From the NCBI RefSeq assembly GCF_027568475.1, contig NZ_JANKZG010000011.1:1-48249 (forward strand): 48,249 nt of DNA, read 5' to 3'. The notes beneath the pieces were generated by a model. That model searched no databases. It saw nothing but the letters and a program-made list of their open reading frames with translations, and was not told the DNA's origin. Within the stretch, counting starts at the first letter, position 1, and each line of letters starts with the position of its first letter. Shown here in pieces: positions 1-8,370 of the stretch. Both the position numbers and the translations under genes were made by a program. This DNA is from Acinetobacter sp. HY1485 (lineage in GTDB: Bacteria > Pseudomonadota > Gammaproteobacteria > Pseudomonadales > Moraxellaceae).

Positions 1-1
1 T

Positions 2-1363
2 ATTGCCACTATGCTTGCATCATCAACGATGGTGCCTGAACAGTACCGTAAAGTAATTGACGTTAAAGTGGGTAAAGACAGCTACGGCAATGCTATCTAC
101 GAACCAAGAGATAATCCAAACGGCGTAGCGAACAGCATTGTGGCAGTGAACATGGCCAATCGTTTAGGTGCAGATCCACTCATGATTATGCAGAACCTTT
201 ACATCATTGATGGTCGCCCATCATGGTCATCACAATTTGTTATTGCTTCAATTAACTCATCAGGCAAATACTCATCTTTACGCTTTGATGTTGAAGATCG
301 TGGTGAAGTTGAGCTGACCTATGTAAGACGTGTATGGGAATATAATCAAGGTGCAAACAAGAAACTACCTAAAGATATTCAAGAGACCGTTAAAGTACGT
401 GACCTTGTGTGTAAAGCATGGGCTATCGAAAAAGAAACAGGCGAACGCCTAGAATCTGCTGAAATCAGCATGAGAATGGCTGTTGCTGAAGGATGGTATC
501 AAAAGAACGGTTCTAAATGGCAAACCATGCCTGAACAAATGTTGCGTTATCGTGCGGCGGCATTCTTTGGACGTATCTATGCACCTGAACTATTGATGGG
601 CATCAAAACACAAGAAGAAGAACTAGATAACCTGGTTGATGTAACTCCTGAACCTGCAGAAGAAACACCTGCAGTTAATTCATCTGATTTAAGAAAATCA
701 GTGACCAAAGACCCTGAGCCACAACCTGCAGAAGAAATTAAAGCTGAACAAGTTGAACCAAAGGTGGAAACTACACCTGCAGAACCTACTCCAGTAGCTC
801 AAGAAGCCAAAGCACCTACTCCTATCGTTGACTCAACAAAGGTTCGTACGAAGTACATAAAAGAGATCAATGCCTTAAAGTCAGTAGACGGCGTTCAAAA
901 GAAGTTAGCTCAAGCTATTGCAGATGACGGTTTAAGTACGACCCACAAGCAATATTTAGAAGCACATGCTAAACAACGTATTGAGCAAATTAACCAACCT
1001 GACGCAACCAAAAGTGAGCTTGCACGTAACGAACATATACAATTCATCCAAGGTATTAAAAGCCTAGAAGAACTTAAAAAAGCAGGTGCAGTCATTGCTA
1101 AAGATAAACCAAATATGACGCGAGATGACCAAAACGCTGTTGCAACTGAATATGCACAACAGTATGAGCGACTTTCTCAAGGTGAAATTTTAGATGACCT
1201 AGATGATGATGCGGTGATTAAAAAGATTGTTACGGCGATAGAACACGCTAAAAACATAGACGATCTGAACGCAATTATGGCTGAACCATATACCAAAGAT
1301 TTTAGCGGTATTCCTGAAATTGATCAGGCTTATGAAAACCGATTGATTGAACTTGGCGAATAA
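2..1363 (+). CDS. RecT-like single-strand annealing protein, 5'-truncated
   Basis: The reading frame is open to the window edge, so the ATG at 11 is probably internal and the true start lies upstream. The first ~200 residues carry a core resembling RecT-type phage annealing proteins: an 'NRLGADPLMIMQNLYIIDG' segment, then 'PSWSSQF' and a run ending in 'MLRYRAAAFFGRIYAPELL'. RecT proteins pair with a 5'-3' exonuclease to recombine phage DNA. After about residue 215 comes a Pro/Ala/Glu-rich linker and then a helical C-terminal part of unknown role. The linker repeats 'PAEE'-like units, mirrored in the DNA by repeated cctgcag. In the second prophage the PD-(D/E)XK nuclease at 47729 is the expected partner of such a gene. 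The RecT call rests on motif resemblance, not a search. Confidence 0.6.
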   Translation: MATMLASSTMVPEQYRKVIDVKVGKDSYGNAIYEPRDNPNGVANSIVAVNMANRLGADPLMIMQNLYIIDGRPSWSSQFVIASINSSGKYSSLRFDVEDRGEVELTYVRRVWEYNQGANKKLPKDIQETVKVRDLVCKAWAIEKETGERLESAEISMRMAVAEGWYQKNGSKWQTMPEQMLRYRAAAFFGRIYAPELLMGIKTQEEELDNLVDVTPEPAEETPAVNSSDLRKSVTKDPEPQPAEEIKAEQVEPKVETTPAEPTPVAQEAKAPTPIVDSTKVRTKYIKEINALKSVDGVQKKLAQAIADDGLSTTHKQYLEAHAKQRIEQINQPDATKSELARNEHIQFIQGIKSLEELKKAGAVIAKDKPNMTRDDQNAVATEYAQQYERLSQGEILDDLDDDAVIKKIVTAIEHAKNIDDLNAIMAEPYTKDFSGIPEIDQAYENRLIELGE

Positions 1364-1371
1364 ACCCATAG

Positions 1372-1387
1372 GGCCACTTCGGTGGCC
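1372..1387 (+). other. Intergenic UUCG hairpin
   Basis: GGCCAC, a TTCG loop and GTGGCC form a very stable 6-bp stem just after the RecT-like stop. No T-run follows, so it is more likely an mRNA processing or stability element between cotranscribed genes than a terminator. Confidence 0.55.
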
Positions 1388-1413
1388 ACTATTAAGAATT
1401 AGAGTAAATTTAA

Positions 1414-1668
1414 ATGACTAAAGTCGTTAAACCTAAAAACCTAGATGCCTTTCGCTTATGGCTCACAAAACTCTGCTACGAAGTTAAAGACCTAGACGGT
1501 GGATTCGTAGCAAGAGCACAAAGCAAAGAAGCACGGCGTACTTATAAAAAGTCTCAACACTATATTCGTGTTGGTAAAGACCTATCGGGCAACCAAGCAG
1601 CTAAAGATCTCGGTCGTGAATTTGAAGAACATTTGATTGGCTCTGATTATTTGGAAGTTAAACTATGA
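1414..1668 (+). CDS. Small conserved phage protein (84 aa)
   Basis: This is a small basic protein of unknown function. The N-terminus is 'MTKVVKPKNLDAFRLWLTKL' and the C-terminal half contains 'DLSGNQAAKDLGREFEEHL'. Both blocks recur in a second protein at 10983-11186, in the chromosomal segment. That makes it a real family rather than a chance reading frame. The predicted pattern is a helix, a short strand region and a helix, with no catalytic motif and no membrane segment. It overlaps the PrtN-like gene by ATGA, so the two are translationally coupled. A role in phage regulation is only a guess. Confidence 0.75.
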   Translation: MTKVVKPKNLDAFRLWLTKLCYEVKDLDGGFVARAQSKEARRTYKKSQHYIRVGKDLSGNQAAKDLGREFEEHLIGSDYLEVKL

Positions 1669-1946
1669 CAATCACTAAAAAACAAGATCCAGTTGATATT
1701 GGCTTTATGTTAATGATGAAATATAGAAGCCCTATTATTCAGCTTTCTGATATATTGAAAGACTATATGCCTCATCTTACACTTACTCAGGCAAATAAAC
1801 GTGCAAGTCAATGTAAGTTGCCGTTCCCTGCATTTAAAACTGATGGTGCAAAATCACCCTATTTTGTGCATTTAACAGATTTAGAAGCATGGTTGAATAG
1901 AGTATCTAAAGAATCGAAAAATGATTGGGCACAAATGCACAACTGA
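1665..1946 (+). CDS. PrtN-like (pyocin activator family) regulator
   Basis: The 93-aa protein has the PrtN-family pattern: an N-terminal 'DIGFMLMMKYRSPIIQLSDI', a central 'MPHLTLTQANKRASQCKLPF' and a C-terminal 'SPYFVHLTDLEAWL'. This is a compact helix-turn-helix fold also seen in excisionase-like proteins. In Pseudomonas PrtN activates pyocin genes. Small PrtN-like genes at prophage ends are plausible excision or late regulators. The gene is the last one before the prophage boundary, opposite where the integrase would lie, which fits an excisionase-like role (inference). It starts within the stop of the previous gene (ATGA). Confidence 0.75.
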   Translation: MTITKKQDPVDIGFMLMMKYRSPIIQLSDILKDYMPHLTLTQANKRASQCKLPFPAFKTDGAKSPYFVHLTDLEAWLNRVSKESKNDWAQMHN

Positions 1947-1967
1947 ATTTATAAACTAATTTTCAAG

Positions 1968-2002
1968 GAGTGGTTGCACTGTATTTGCACCATGCACCAC
2001 TC
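1968..2002. other. Imperfect inverted repeat at the presumed prophage edge
   Basis: GAGTGGT (1968-1974) pairs with ACCACTC (1996-2002), and inside it GCA (76-78) pairs with TGC (93-95) across one bulged T. It follows the PrtN-like stop by 22 bases. No T-run follows on either strand, so it is not an obvious terminator. It may belong to the prophage end. Confidence 0.4.
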
Positions 2003-2038
2003 AAAAATATATAAGTTATTGTTTTATTAGTATAAAAA

Positions 2039-2164
2039 TTAAAAATCTTTCCCACCTGCCATCGGTGCGACCCAAAGTTTCTTATCTATTGATTTATCGA
2101 ATAATTCTGTAATGACTTTATTCACGCATCTATACTCTAAAAATTTAACATTATTATATAAGAT
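2039..2164 (-). pseudogene. Possible 3' remnant of an unidentified gene
   Basis: After an in-frame TAA, 41 codons stay open to a TAA at 2039. The residues look protein-like rather than random: 'ITELFDKSIDKKLWVAPMAG', ending GKDF. The composition is balanced and there is no start codon with a ribosome site. I do not recognise the family. It may be the displaced or decayed end of a gene disrupted when the neighbouring prophage arrived, or simply chance. Confidence 0.3.
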
Positions 2165-2325
2165 TTATTTTAATGGCATAGATTTGTATTTACGCTTATC
2201 TGAAAATTGAAATACTAATCTTTTTACAAAATTGATCTTTTATTATAATTTGTTCAAGCAATAAAAAATTTGGGAGTAGTCTAATTTTGATATGCTGTGG
2301 ATAATAAAGGAATTTTTCTTTTAGT

Positions 2326-2361
2326 AACCCTAAAAAACCAAATTGTATCTAGGGGTTTTTT
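2326..2361 (+). terminator. Rho-independent terminator
   Basis: AACCCTA (2326-2332) pairs with TAGGGGTT (2350-2357, one bulged G). TTTTT follows on the plus strand, giving a plus-strand terminator. Confidence 0.55.
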
Positions 2362-2403
2362 ACATAAATATACTTTCTTTGCATGATGATAAATATCAAT
2401 TTG

Positions 2404-2446
2404 AAAAAGTTGAGATAGATTTTGTAATACTACCTCAACTTTTTTT
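2404..2446. terminator. Bidirectional rho-independent terminator
   Basis: A perfect 11-bp stem is formed by AAAAAGTTGAG (2404-2414) and CTCAACTTTTT (2434-2444). A T-run follows on the plus strand and an A-run precedes it, so it can act both ways. It ends the minus-strand tetR-eamA transcription unit. Confidence 0.75.
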
Positions 2447-2533
2447 CTAAAAATACAAGACTATAATTAAACTGCGAAGTAAATTGTCTTTCGTAATCAC
2501 CAGTCTTTTTTAGACAGTATAGTCAATTAATTA

Positions 2534-3403
2534 CTATATTTTAGGTCGATAAGACACGATAAAAATACTCACTATGATTAAAATCATACCAATAACTCCC
2601 ACAAAAGAAAGTATTTCTTTGACAATCAACATTGCAAGTAACGCTGCAATTAAAGGCTCACTGAGTGTAATTGTTAGAGCTGTACTTGCTGTCACTTTTT
2701 TTAAACCATAACCAAATAATACATATCCTAAAAACATAGGAAAAATAGTCATATATGTAATAACTAAAGTATGTGTTGTATTTTCAAACAAATTTTGCCC
2801 TGTAAATGCTAGTGTTGGAAGTAAAATAATCCCCCCTATACCAAATATGGCACCCATAGTGGCTTTTGAACTTATCCCACTATGCATAACCCTTCTTGCC
2901 AACCAAGAATAAAGTGCATAACTTATACCTGCCAAAATACCTAAGCCAATACCTAAATTTTTATGATTACCTAAAGGATGTGATCCCTCTCCCATCGAAA
3001 GTAACACCACACCTAATATTCCAAGTCCAACACTTAAAAACCACGTTAGCGTAAGTTTTTTTGCATCAAAAAAACGTTCTAATAAAGCACTAAACAGTGG
3101 CGCACTTCCAATTGAAATAACTGTTCCAATGGTAATACCTGCATAATGCATAGAAGCGTAAAAAGCCAAAGGATAAACAGCAACAGCAAGCCCACCTAGG
3201 ATAATTAACTTAAAAGATTGAGTTAAACAAAATATTTCTCGTTTAAGCGATTTTATTGCAAAAAGTGCTTGTAATATGCCACCGCCACCCATAGCAGCAG
3301 CACCTATTGCAAAAGGACTTAATTGTGGGGCAAACGAAGCAACAACACCCGTTGTTCCCCATAAAAAAGAAGTAAAAAGAATTGCCCAAAAACCTAAATT
3401 CAT
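2534..3403 (-). CDS. EamA/DMT-family transporter
   Basis: The 289-aa integral membrane protein has about ten hydrophobic segments in two repeated EamA halves (roughly residues 1-135 and 150-285). It opens with 'NLGFWAILFTSFLWGTTGVV', the usual EamA beginning. The second half has 'LSEPLIAALLAMLIVKE', matching the family's conserved 'EP..a.....l.E' segment. DMT transporters export metabolites or small toxic molecules across the inner membrane; the substrate cannot be told. It lies 1-2 bases after the TetR-family gene and is surely cotranscribed with it, suggesting TetR-controlled efflux. Confidence 0.88.
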   Translation of the reverse strand: MNLGFWAILFTSFLWGTTGVVASFAPQLSPFAIGAAAMGGGGILQALFAIKSLKREIFCLTQSFKLIILGGLAVAVYPLAFYASMHYAGITIGTVISIGSAPLFSALLERFFDAKKLTLTWFLSVGLGILGVVLLSMGEGSHPLGNHKNLGIGLGILAGISYALYSWLARRVMHSGISSKATMGAIFGIGGIILLPTLAFTGQNLFENTTHTLVITYMTIFPMFLGYVLFGYGLKKVTASTALTITLSEPLIAALLAMLIVKEILSFVGVIGMILIIVSIFIVSYRPKI

Positions 3404-3404
3404 C

Positions 3405-3971
3405 TCAACATACCTGTTTTAATAAAGTATGTGCAATTGCTTTGGCTTGAATAATTTTTTGACTTGTTCCTTCTAACCCTGCACGCGCAATTGACCCTTC
3501 TAATAAAAAAGAAATTTGAAGGGCAAGATTGGGAACTTGTGTTTGATCTTGCACACAATCCTTTAAGTGTTTACTTAGAATTTGTTCCACCTCATCCTTA
3601 TGTAACTTAACTGCATCTCGTTCAGGTGTATTGGCTGCAAACTCTGCTGCTGCATTTAACAAACCACACCCCCTAAAACCATTTTCATACGCAAATTCTG
3701 CATGATCACAATATGAATCAAATACAGCCAAAATCCTTTCTATAGCTGTGTTTGCTTGTTGCTCACGCACTGCATATAAGCCTAACCATTCTTGATGTCG
3801 AGCTTGAATATAAGCTGCCACAATTTCTGCTTTATTAGAAAAATTATTATATAACGACATTTTTGCGACATCTGCATGTGCAGTAATAGCATTAATACCT
3901 GTTTGTGCAATCCCTTGGTTATAAAACAAAGTAGATGCAGAAGTTAATATTTTATCTTTTGCTGTTTTCAT
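3405..3971 (-). CDS. TetR-family transcriptional regulator
   Basis: I chose the ATG at 3971 because 'MKTAKDKILTSASTLFYNQG' is a typical TetR start; 24 upstream residues read into the broken MFS gene. The N-terminal helix-turn-helix is at residues 1-50, with 'GINAITAHADVAKMSLYNNF' as recognition region. A ligand-binding C-terminal domain follows, for 188 aa in all. A TetR protein would repress its own operon with the EamA exporter. A short palindromic site, TAGACCGATCTA, lies just upstream (3985-3996) and may be its operator. Confidence 0.9.
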   Translation of the reverse strand: MKTAKDKILTSASTLFYNQGIAQTGINAITAHADVAKMSLYNNFSNKAEIVAAYIQARHQEWLGLYAVREQQANTAIERILAVFDSYCDHAEFAYENGFRGCGLLNAAAEFAANTPERDAVKLHKDEVEQILSKHLKDCVQDQTQVPNLALQISFLLEGSIARAGLEGTSQKIIQAKAIAHTLLKQVC

Positions 3972-3984
3972 ATTTTTAACTATA

Positions 3985-3996
3985 TAGACCGATCTA
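3985..3996. promoter_or_regulatory. Possible TetR-family operator
   Basis: TAGACCGATCTA has TAGA/TCTA dyad ends and resembles half-sites of TetR/AcrR-type operators. It lies 13 bases upstream of the TetR-family start codon and overlaps the stop codon of the upstream MFS pseudogene. It is a single short site, so this is tentative. Confidence 0.35.
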
Positions 3997-4918
3997 CCTA
4001 GTATAAACAATAAAAAGACTAAACAACAAGACAGACATTGCAACGATCACTAAAATTGAAGGTACAAAAAAGGTAAGTAAAATGCCTCCAAGTGCTGTAC
4101 CTACTGCACCACCTAAATAATTGATAGATGAATTTAATGCAACTGCGGCAGTGGTATCAATGTTTTCTAAAGCTAAAATCTTATATTGCTGAGGCACAAT
4201 ACTTGCCCAGCCTGCAAAACCCCACAACAAACAACCAAGGGGTGGAAAAATAAATAAAAACATTAACCCCAACAACAAAGTACATAACAATATTTTTAAA
4301 AAAGCTTGTGGTATTAATAAATGATCAAGCAATCAACCTACACTAAACGCCCCAAATAAACCACCTATGCCCCAACACCACATGCTCAATACAAGATGTT
4401 GAAGTATTAATATTCCTAAAAAACTGTATAGATCCAAAGAAGCAAAAGCAGTTAAAAATGAAATAAATAAGATTTTTTGAAGAGGTCGAAAAGTTAAGTT
4501 TTTTAATTTATTTTTTATAGAGATATAGGATGGCGAAATAAAAAAATTCTTTAAAACACCAGTAGCACTTATACTTGTGCATATCAAAATAAAGTAAAAA
4601 GGGACGTGCCACCCCCCACTTCTGTACCAATAATAAACTAATAGGTACACCAAATGCTGTGCTTACACTTAACCCACCTAACATTAAAGCAAGTACACGC
4701 CCTTTAGAACATTCATCAAATAATAGCTTACCTGCATTTACACATAATAGAGAAAAAATTCCCACACCTATCCCTGCTAAACACTATGCAACATAGAACA
4801 AAGTTAAATGATGAATTGAAATTTTAAGAAGATTTCCAACAAAAAATAAACCTAGTCCAAATTTAATTTTAGTAAACAAACTTGCAAATATGGGCGCACT
4901 TAGTGCATAGCTTTCTGT
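3994..4918 (-). pseudogene. Broken MFS drug/sugar efflux transporter
   Basis: Three adjacent reading-frame pieces form one MFS-type transporter. The 5' end is missing: the first recognisable part is 'TESYALSAPIFASLF' near 4910. There is an in-frame TAG at 4784-4786, a frameshift at the C6 run 4612-4617 (G6 on the coding strand) and an in-frame TGA at 4333-4335. The rest still reads as transmembrane segments, such as 'GRVLALMLGGLSVSTAFGVP' and 'NSSINYLGGAVGTALGG', the latter typical of the last helices of DHA1-type exporters. With three lesions and a lost N-terminus it is dead. The LysR remnant on the other strand was probably its regulator. Confidence 0.8.
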
Positions 4919-4921
4919 AAA

Positions 4922-5257
4922 AATGGAACACCTGAGCACCCAAATGATCTCTTATCGCATCGCTGTATTGGGCGCAAGTTTCCGAGTGGTCAATATTTCT
5001 TATGGGAATTTATGTCAACACAACCGCAGTTTTGTTTAACATTTACAGATAATGCATTGATTGCAGATGCAGTAAAACATGATTTAGGTATAGGCTATAT
5101 ATTTGAATATTTTAACGCAGGTTTAGTACCACTATTACCAAAGTGGACACAAAGCTCTGAATTTTGTTATTTATATTGGTCTAAACATACAACTATGCGA
5201 TCTGTTGTTAGACACTTTATCAATTTTATTCAAGAATGGAATTTAAATAATGATTGA
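4922..5257 (+). pseudogene. 3' remnant of a LysR-family regulator
   Basis: The frame can be read from about 4922, well before the ATG at 5012. It gives the second half of a LysR effector domain: 'HPNDLLSHRCIGRKFPSGQY', then a segment ending 'WEFM', then 'ADAVKHDLGIGYIFEYF', 'LVPLLPKW' and a terminal 'VVRHFINFIQEW'. These match the conserved LTTR C-terminus. The DNA-binding domain and about 200 residues are absent. The stub abuts the truncated start of the divergent MFS gene, so one deletion removed both 5' ends and the shared promoter. Its stop overlaps the start of the next gene by 8 bases. Confidence 0.75.
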
Positions 5258-5828
5258 AACACACCCACTACAACCATATTTACCTAAAAATGCGAAGTTA
5301 TTGATGTTGGGTAGTTTTCCACCACCACAAAACAAATGGAAGATGGATTTTTATTATCCGAATTATCAAAATGATATGTGGCGTATTATGGGGCTTATCT
5401 TTTTTAAAGATAAAAATTACTTTTTAGATTTAGCCAATAAAAGCTTTGATTTGCCACGCATACAAGCCTTCTTAAACGATAAAGGTATTGCAATCTTTGA
5501 TACAGCCTATCAAGTAAAACGCTTGCAAAACAATGCGGCAGATAAATTTTTAGAAGTCGTCACACCTAGCGATATCCCAAAAATATTACAACAACTCCCT
5601 AATTGCCAATATATGATGACCACAGGTGATAAAGCCACCGATACCCTGCTTACACACTTTACAACAGATACGAGTAAACCTAAAATTGGTTGCCCAAGTA
5701 CAGGTTTAATACTTAACCGAACCATTCAACTTTATCGTATGCCTTCAAGCTCTCGTGCTTATCCTCTTGCTTTAGAGAAAAAAGCACAAAGCTACGAGGA
5801 ATTATTTAAACAGATTAGTTTTATTTAG
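5250..5828 (+). CDS. Uracil-DNA glycosylase-like (UDG superfamily) protein
   Basis: The 192-aa protein has the UDG-fold landmarks: an N-terminal 'LMLGSFPPP' water-activating-loop-like motif, 'NDMWRIMG', 'GIAIFDTAYQVKR' and a C-terminal 'MPSSSRAYP' resembling the DNA-intercalation motif of MUG-like enzymes. Family members excise uracil or mismatched bases, although several UDG-fold proteins of this subgroup have no shown activity. The ATG overlaps the LysR remnant's last codons (aATGATTGA), so its original promoter may have been lost with that gene. It ends 20 bases from the convergent tmk. Confidence 0.75.
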   Translation: MIETHPLQPYLPKNAKLLMLGSFPPPQNKWKMDFYYPNYQNDMWRIMGLIFFKDKNYFLDLANKSFDLPRIQAFLNDKGIAIFDTAYQVKRLQNNAADKFLEVVTPSDIPKILQQLPNCQYMMTTGDKATDTLLTHFTTDTSKPKIGCPSTGLILNRTIQLYRMPSSSRAYPLALEKKAQSYEELFKQISFI

Positions 5829-5848
5829 CTTATTCGCTAAAAAAGATG

Positions 5849-6442
5849 CTAAAAATAAGCCAAGCAGTCTTTAAATACAGCCTCTGCACTTTGCGTAGCA
5901 TCTAAACGTTTAATACGCTCAGGAGATTGTGCATGTAAAAAAGCATAGCCTTGTCTGACTTTAGTAAAAAACTCAAGTTTTTCTTGTTCAAAACGGTCTA
6001 ACTCACCACGAGCAGTTGCACGTGCCATGCCAAGTTCTATAGGTGCATCTAGCCAAAAGGTCAAATTAGGCATTTGCTCAACAAAAGTTTGGTTAAGTAA
6101 TTCGAGTTTTTGTTGGCTCAAACCACGCCCTTTCACTTGGTAAGCAAAACTTGCATCTGTAAAACGATCACTCAGTACCACTTTACCTGCACGTAAAGCA
6201 GGTAATACCACATGTTGCAAATGCTGACTGCGAGCCGCATAAATGAGTAAAAGTTCTGTATCGGCACACATAGTTTCATCGCTTACAGAAAGCAATAAAC
6301 CACGAATTTTTTCTGCCAATAGTGTCCCACCAGGTTCACGCGTCAGTACGACCTCTTTATTTTGAGCCACAAAATAGTCGTGTACACGTTGAATTAATGT
6401 ACTTTTGCCAACACCTTCTGTGCCTTCAAAACTAATAAACAT
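5849..6442 (-). CDS. tmk: Thymidylate kinase
   Basis: The enzyme phosphorylates dTMP to dTDP for DNA synthesis in the cytoplasm. The P-loop 'FEGTEGVGKST' is at residues 5-15, followed by the substrate loop 'TREPGGT', the 'DRF' motif with 'DASFAYQVKGRGL', and an Arg-rich LID region 'MARATARGELDRFEQEKLEF'. The length of 197 aa is normal. The start codon directly follows the mltG stop, and the order pabC-mltG-tmk is the usual gammaproteobacterial arrangement, so the three share a transcript. Confidence 0.96.
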   Translation of the reverse strand: MFISFEGTEGVGKSTLIQRVHDYFVAQNKEVVLTREPGGTLLAEKIRGLLLSVSDETMCADTELLLIYAARSQHLQHVVLPALRAGKVVLSDRFTDASFAYQVKGRGLSQQKLELLNQTFVEQMPNLTFWLDAPIELGMARATARGELDRFEQEKLEFFTKVRQGYAFLHAQSPERIKRLDATQSAEAVFKDCLAYF

Positions 6443-7459
6443 CTATTGTCCCGCTTTTTTAGATCTTAATACTGTTAAATATTGCTGTACGGCTTGATTA
6501 TGTTGTTCAAGCGTTTCACTAAATGTATGTCCGCCGTTGCCTGTGGCAACAAAATAAACACTTTTTGATTGGTCAGGATGCATTGCTGCTTCTATTGCTT
6601 TTTTACTTGGCAGTGCAATCGGCGTAGGTGGTAAGCCTGCCATGGTATAGGTATTGTACGGCGTTGCGGTACGTAAATCTTGCTTAGTAATACTACCTTT
6701 ATAAGCATCGCCCATGCCATAAATGACGGTTGGATCTGTTTGTAAACGCATTCCTTGTTGCAAACGGCGGATGAACACCCCTGCAATTTGGTTCATCTCT
6801 TTATCAATGCTCGTTTCTTTTTCAATAATAGACGCCATAATTAACGCTTCATACTGATTTTTATACGGCAAATTAGGCGCACGTTTTTGCCATGCTTGTT
6901 GCAAAAGTTCAATCTGACGGCGGTATAAATCAGTTAGAATTTTTTGATCGGTTTCGCCTTTATTATAAAAATAAGTATTGGGTGCAAGTAACCCTTCTAA
7001 GTTTTTGTGTTCAATGCCCAATTTTTGCATCATTTGTTCTTGTGGCAAATTCACAATGGTTTGCTTTACATATGGATCATTTTTTAAACGCTGCAATAAT
7101 TGTTTTGATGTCGTACCATCAATAATCATCACTGTATTCATTTGTGCATTGTCCGCATTAGACATCATGTCTAATACTTGACGCACCGTCGTACCACGCT
7201 TAATTTCATAAACGCCTGCTTTTAGCGTATCGTGAATCATGAACTTACGATATGCCTTTAATACCACAGGTAAAGTAAATTTATGTTCTGCACTCATACG
7301 ATCAATTAAAGCAGTGTACGTATCGCCTTGATTGATAGAGATCAATTGTTTTTCGCTTTGCATAGGATAGCTTTTGCCTAAACTTGAAGCATAAACGGCA
7401 TATAGTGCTCCACATAGCACCACAAGAATACTAAGAAAAATACGAGATTTAGCTGACAT
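6443..7459 (-). CDS. mltG: Endolytic murein transglycosylase MltG (YceG family)
   Basis: MltG cuts nascent peptidoglycan glycan strands and is thought to set where chains end. It has one N-terminal membrane anchor (residues ~7-26, 'IFLSILVVLCGALYAVYASS'), a LysM-like region and the YceG catalytic domain. The catalytic Glu lies in 'MASIIEKETS'. The family motifs 'EGLLAPNTYFY', 'LQTDPTVIYG' and 'YNTYTMAGLPPTPI' are all present. The length of 338 aa is normal. It sits between pabC and tmk with 0-3 base gaps, as in many gammaproteobacteria. Confidence 0.96.
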   Translation of the reverse strand: MSAKSRIFLSILVVLCGALYAVYASSLGKSYPMQSEKQLISINQGDTYTALIDRMSAEHKFTLPVVLKAYRKFMIHDTLKAGVYEIKRGTTVRQVLDMMSNADNAQMNTVMIIDGTTSKQLLQRLKNDPYVKQTIVNLPQEQMMQKLGIEHKNLEGLLAPNTYFYNKGETDQKILTDLYRRQIELLQQAWQKRAPNLPYKNQYEALIMASIIEKETSIDKEMNQIAGVFIRRLQQGMRLQTDPTVIYGMGDAYKGSITKQDLRTATPYNTYTMAGLPPTPIALPSKKAIEAAMHPDQSKSVYFVATGNGGHTFSETLEQHNQAVQQYLTVLRSKKAGQ

Positions 7460-7462
7460 AAG

Positions 7463-8275
7463 TTACAGAGGGCAATCCAAAGTTAAAGCGTTAAATAACT
7501 GCTGTGTTATATCACAATTTAACAGCAAATGATCTATTTGTGACACCGCTTGTACAGGATATAATGCATTACAAAAAAATGCCGCTTCTGCTTGCTGTAA
7601 ATCTACATAGGTTAGGTCTTTTTCTATACACTCAAGCCCTAAATTTTCCATGCGTGTCATAATTTCTTTACGCATTACGCCATGCACACCACTTTGGTTT
7701 AAACTAGGTGTATACCATTGTTGGTTTATATAAATAAAACAATTACTGCTCACACCTTCTACCAATACATTAGCCACATTAAACACAAATGCTTCTGTAT
7801 AATTTTTTTGTTGTGCTTCTTGTTTAAGAATTACTTGTTCTAAGCGATTTAAAGATTTAATCCCCACTAAATGTGGCATTGTTAAACCAATTTTTTGTTC
7901 TAGAACCCCCGACTTAATTTGCGTATAAGCACATGGTTGTTGAGTTATGGGATAAAGAAAAAAATAAATATCGGCAGGTGTATGAGCAAAACCATATCCT
8001 CTTTGCCCAACGCCACGACTAATTAAAATTTTAAATGTACCGTTATCTTCATTACTATATTTTTGCCAAAACTGTTGTACTTGTGCAATTAATTGAAAGT
8101 CGATATCTAAAAAAAGTTGCTGTGCTGCATATTTTAAACGAGCCATATGATGATGCCAAAGTTGAAGCGTACCTTGTCTAACCGCAATCGTGGTAAAACA
8201 ACCATCTCCATACTGAAAAGCGCGATCTACAAGTGCCACTTGTTCAACAATTTCACCGTTTTTAAAACATAACAT
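7463..8275 (-). CDS. pabC: Aminodeoxychorismate lyase
   Basis: This PLP enzyme of fold class IV converts 4-amino-4-deoxychorismate to p-aminobenzoate and pyruvate for folate synthesis. I chose the ATG at 8275 ('MLCFKNGEIVEQVALVDRAF'), since the frame upstream opens only at a TTG. Family marks are 'DRAFQYGDGCFTTI', 'ISRGVGQRGYGF' and 'GIKSLNRLEQV', which carries the Schiff-base Lys. The C-terminal region has 'VLVEGVSSNCFIY'. The length of 270 aa is normal. It is the first gene of pabC-mltG-tmk. Confidence 0.92.
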   Translation of the reverse strand: MLCFKNGEIVEQVALVDRAFQYGDGCFTTIAVRQGTLQLWHHHMARLKYAAQQLFLDIDFQLIAQVQQFWQKYSNEDNGTFKILISRGVGQRGYGFAHTPADIYFFLYPITQQPCAYTQIKSGVLEQKIGLTMPHLVGIKSLNRLEQVILKQEAQQKNYTEAFVFNVANVLVEGVSSNCFIYINQQWYTPSLNQSGVHGVMRKEIMTRMENLGLECIEKDLTYVDLQQAEAAFFCNALYPVQAVSQIDHLLLNCDITQQLFNALTLDCPL

Positions 8276-8370
8276 CTGCTTTGCACCTTTTTTGATAAAC
8301 AATTCATTTTTTATTATTTTTTATGGATTAAAACTTTTCGTAGTATAAAATAAAACGAGGGAGCATTCAC

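Larger units (their letters stand above)
1..2002. mobile_element. Right-hand end of a first prophage (partial)
   Basis: Three plus-strand genes typical of the end of an Acinetobacter prophage lie here: a RecT-like protein, a small conserved phage protein and a PrtN-like regulator. The last two overlap by ATGA. The right boundary is not proven. I place it at the hairpin at 1968-2002, after which phage-like genes stop and an AT-rich stretch leads to chromosomal genes. The tRNA half-gene that marks the second prophage (16064-16111) has no copy here, so this element uses a different attachment site or has lost it. Confidence 0.6.
2003..2533. other. AT-rich non-coding stretch between prophage end and chromosomal genes
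   Basis: No complete gene is seen. It contains a short open 3' gene fragment on the minus strand (2039-2164) and two terminator hairpins (2326-2361 and 2404-2449). The rest is AT-rich with no recognisable tRNA, repeat array or attachment core. Confidence 0.6.

Noticed and set aside
4508..4653. Two overlapping small membrane protein genes in the MFS region.
   Set aside because: Their products join into one MFS protein when the C6 frameshift is bridged, so they are pieces of a pseudogene.
8276..8302. Nine-codon N-terminal extension of PabC.
   Set aside because: It would start at TTG; the ATG at 8275 begins the conserved family sequence.
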